From Pedobacter sp. MC2016-14 (lineage in GTDB: Bacteria; Bacteroidota; Bacteroidia; Sphingobacteriales; Sphingobacteriaceae), in NCBI RefSeq assembly GCF_020991475.1, contig NZ_JAJMPA010000002.1, positions 186,001 to 250,000 of the forward strand: a stretch of DNA of 64,000 nt. The letters are read 5' to 3'. How positions within the stretch are numbered: position 1 is the stretch's first letter; the number at the start of each line of letters is the position of its first letter. A model generated the notes under the pieces. It was not told where the DNA came from, did not search any database, and worked only from the letters and a program-made list of their open reading frames with translations. Positions 61,713-64,000 of this stretch are shown piece by piece. The position numbers and the translations under genes were made by a program.

Positions 61713-64000
61713 ATGATTAAAAGATTACAGTTATCAGTCGCTTTAGTGGCATTTGGCTTTTGTGGGGCCTTTGCACAGAATTTACCGCTGGATCCAAGTG
61801 TGAGAACAGGTAAGTTACCTAATGGGTTTACCTATTACATCAAGCACAACGAAGAACCGAAAGACAGGGTGGTATTATACCTTGCCAATAAAATTGGTTC
61901 TATATTGGAAACAGATGAACAACAAGGCTTAGCCCACTTTATGGAGCACATGAGCTTTAATGGTACTACACACTTTCCTAAAAACGCATTGATTGATTAC
62001 CTGCAAAAAGCAGGTGTACGTTTTGGTGCGGATATTAATGCCTATACCAGTTTTGATGAAACGGTTTATCAATTGCCATTACCAACAGATAATCCTGAGG
62101 TGCTGAAAAACGGTATCCAGATTATGCGCGACTGGGCACAGGAAGCGGCTTTGGAAACCAGCGAAATTGACAAAGAGCGGGGTGTAATTTTAGAAGAAAA
62201 ACGTTTGGGTAAAGGTGCTAAAGAACGCATGCAGACCCAATACTGGCCTGTAATATTAAATGGGTCCCGTTATGCCAATAGGCTGCCTATCGGTACAGAT
62301 GAAGTTTTAATGAGCTTTAAACCCGAAACCATCCGTAGCTTTTATAAAGATTGGTACCGTCCGGATTTGCAGGCTTTAATTGTTGTTGGAGACATCAATG
62401 TAGACGAAATGGAGAAAACCATTAAGGCTAAGTTTTCTGACCTTAAAAATCCTGCTAATGAGAAAGCAAGAACAAAATATGATGTTGCGCTTACCGGCAA
62501 AAACCAATTTATCGCTGTAACAGATAAGGAAATGACTTCTACTGTTGCGCAGGTAATTATCAAGAGCCCTGAGGCTGAACTTAAAACAGCGGCAGACTAC
62601 CGTAAAGCGATTGTAGAATCGTTATTTAACCAAATGTTGGGCGAACGCTACGGCGAGCTTGCGCAAAAGCCAAATCCGGCATATTTACAAGGTAGCGCAA
62701 ATGCAGGCGAATTTATAGGTGGCCTCAATGCTTATACGGCAACTGTAGTTGCAAGACCAGGTAAAGGAGAACTTGAAAAAGGTTTTAAAGCTGTATGGCG
62801 TGAAACCGTACGGGCAAAGAAATTTGGCTTTACCGAAGCTGAGCTTAACCGCGCTAAAACAAGTTACCAAAACAGTATGGAGGCTGGCTACAAAGAACGG
62901 GATAAGGCACCTTCTGAAGGTTTTGTAAAAGAATATCTGCAATACTTTCTGAAGGGAAATGCTGCGCCTGGTATTGATGTAGAATATAAATTGGTACAAA
63001 AAGAACTTCCGGGAATTACGTTAGCTGATGTGAACGCAGTAGGTACGGCTTACATCAAAAATACAGACCGTGATATTCTGGTAATGGCCCCTGATAAGGA
63101 TAAAGCAGATTTGCCAAATGAGGCAACACTATTGTCATGGATTGCCGCAGTAGAAGCAGAAGATTTGAAACCGCTTACAGAAGAAAGTAATGCGAAACCT
63201 TTATTGGCTAAAAAGCCGGTTAAAGGGAAAATAGTTGCAGAGAAAAAAGATGCGGAACTAAACATTACCACGCTTACGCTGAGTAATGGTATAAAAGTGG
63301 TGTTGAAGCCAACAGATTATAAAAATAATGAAGTTATTTTTAGTGGCTTTGCACCGGGTGGCACATCCCTTTATGCAGATAAAGATTACCAAAGTGCAGC
63401 AAATGCATCGGGGATTATTGCTTCTTTCGGGATTGGTAATTATTCGATTACAGAGTTGAGTAAGTTTTTAACCGGCAAACAGCTGAGCGTAAAAGCTTCA
63501 ATTAGCGAACGTAATCAAAGCGTAGGCGGTGGTGCTACACCTAAAGATCTTCCCCTGGCGTTAGAGTTGATGTACGCCTATTTTACTGAGCCCCGTAAAG
63601 ATCAGGCTCAATTTGAAAGCATCATTAGCCGTTCTAAAGCAGGATTGGCCAACCGGGGTAATGATCCTAATAGTGTGTTCCAGGATACTGCTGCTGCTGT
63701 GATGAGCAATTATAACATCCGCAGAACTGGACCAACTCTTGCAAAGCTTGATCAGATTAACCTGGATAGGGTATATGAGATTTATAAGGAGCGTTTTGCA
63801 GATGCAGGTGGTTTTACATTCACCTTTGTAGGTAGTTTTACCGTGGATAGCATTAAGCCTTTAATTGAACAGTACATCGCCAGCTTACCTTCTACCAAAA
63901 ATGTGGTGAAGGCAAAAGACCTGGGGATTCAGATTCCGGCCGGAAAAATCTCTAAAACGGTTTATAAAGGTACTGAACCAAAAGCCACTGTACAGTTGAT
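61713..64000 (+). CDS. M16 family zinc peptidase, 3' end beyond the window
   Basis: ATG at 61713 opens a frame with no stop up to base 64000 (about 762 residues seen). A signal peptide ('FGFCGAFAQ') is followed by the zinc motif HFMEH (His75, Glu78, His79), 'EIDKERGVILEEKRLGKGA' with the third ligand, and the second M16 half starting near 'NITTLTLSNGIKVVLKPTDY'. It is closely similar to the protein at 22562-25411. The last residues seen, 'TVYKGTEPKATVQL', match 'TVYQGTEEKATVLL' of that protein, so about 200 residues are missing. Confidence 0.9.
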   Translation, partial: MIKRLQLSVALVAFGFCGAFAQNLPLDPSVRTGKLPNGFTYYIKHNEEPKDRVVLYLANKIGSILETDEQQGLAHFMEHMSFNGTTHFPKNALIDYLQKAGVRFGADINAYTSFDETVYQLPLPTDNPEVLKNGIQIMRDWAQEAALETSEIDKERGVILEEKRLGKGAKERMQTQYWPVILNGSRYANRLPIGTDEVLMSFKPETIRSFYKDWYRPDLQALIVVGDINVDEMEKTIKAKFSDLKNPANEKARTKYDVALTGKNQFIAVTDKEMTSTVAQVIIKSPEAELKTAADYRKAIVESLFNQMLGERYGELAQKPNPAYLQGSANAGEFIGGLNAYTATVVARPGKGELEKGFKAVWRETVRAKKFGFTEAELNRAKTSYQNSMEAGYKERDKAPSEGFVKEYLQYFLKGNAAPGIDVEYKLVQKELPGITLADVNAVGTAYIKNTDRDILVMAPDKDKADLPNEATLLSWIAAVEAEDLKPLTEESNAKPLLAKKPVKGKIVAEKKDAELNITTLTLSNGIKVVLKPTDYKNNEVIFSGFAPGGTSLYADKDYQSAANASGIIASFGIGNYSITELSKFLTGKQLSVKASISERNQSVGGGATPKDLPLALELMYAYFTEPRKDQAQFESIISRSKAGLANRGNDPNSVFQDTAAAVMSNYNIRRTGPTLAKLDQINLDRVYEIYKERFADAGGFTFTFVGSFTVDSIKPLIEQYIASLPSTKNVVKAKDLGIQIPAGKISKTVYKGTEPKATVQL

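Noticed and set aside
1..64000. CRISPR arrays, insertion sequences, prophage or integrase genes
   Set aside because: No spaced direct repeats, transposase or integrase motifs were found; the repeats present are few and unlike these elements.

Overview
The window looks like a chromosomal segment of a Bacteroidota species, most likely Sphingobacteriaceae and Pedobacter-like. The grounds are two complete SusC/SusD pairs plus a SusD fragment, three ECF-sigma/FecR pairs (FecR proteins with a DUF4974-like C-terminus), Gld-type ABC components, TAnnTTTG promoter elements, few strong Shine-Dalgarno sites, and several TlpA-like proteins with an N-terminal DUF4369-like region. I see no insertion sequence, phage, CRISPR array or rRNA. 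One tRNA is present, Arg(CCG).

Layout. (1) 1-1786: the end of a SusD-like gene and a TlpA-like thioredoxin, the tail of a nutrient-uptake locus. (2) 2017-18542: an ECF sigma/FecR-controlled locus with SusC (STN-bearing), SusD, a lipoprotein resembling HExxH metallohydrolases but lacking the motif, an active-looking metzincin-type protease, its paralogue without any zinc ligand, a thioredoxin-like protein and a DPP-IV-like S9 peptidase. The gene set suggests capture, reduction and cleavage of proteins or peptides. (3) 18622-22490: an acidic small protein, DUF1543, an FAD/NAD(P)-binding protein and an aldo/keto reductase. (4) 39306 down to 22562, minus strand: a second ECF/FecR-controlled array with DUF1735 lipoprotein, SusC, SusD, an ABC ATPase, a fused GldF-GldG-like permease, a tandem double MutS-like ATPase and an M16 peptidase, with gaps of 8-33 bases from susD onward. 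(5) 39502-44450: zinc alcohol dehydrogenase, then a compact sigma/FecR/STN operon whose third gene has an STN domain and repeats but no evident TonB plug. (6) 44531-51290: mostly housekeeping (thioredoxin-like, tRNA, YceI, MgtE, YchF, DUF5362, SRPBCC, Fpg/Nei-like glycosylase). (7) 58936 down to 51332: a two-component system, TolC, adaptor and CzcA-type RND pump in one minus-strand array. (8) 59041-64000: J-domain/KTSC protein, Lrp regulator, TlpA-like protein and the start of an M16 peptidase cut by the window edge.

The most unusual signals are non-coding. First, two intergenic elements about 19 kb apart (40560-40652 and 59501-59592) share an identical 33-nt core at identical internal spacing, each followed by a 12-bp terminator hairpin whose sequence differs but whose pairing is kept. 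Both start just after a stop codon, so they look like a two-copy 3'UTR or small-RNA family. Second, both complete sus loci carry, directly upstream of susC, an intrinsic terminator on the strand opposite susC. Each is preceded at the right distance by a TAnnTTTG element on that strand and predicts an antisense RNA of about 90 nt, which recalls the DonS-type antisense RNAs of Bacteroides polysaccharide loci.

All family names come from motif recognition by eye. No database search or folding program was run.
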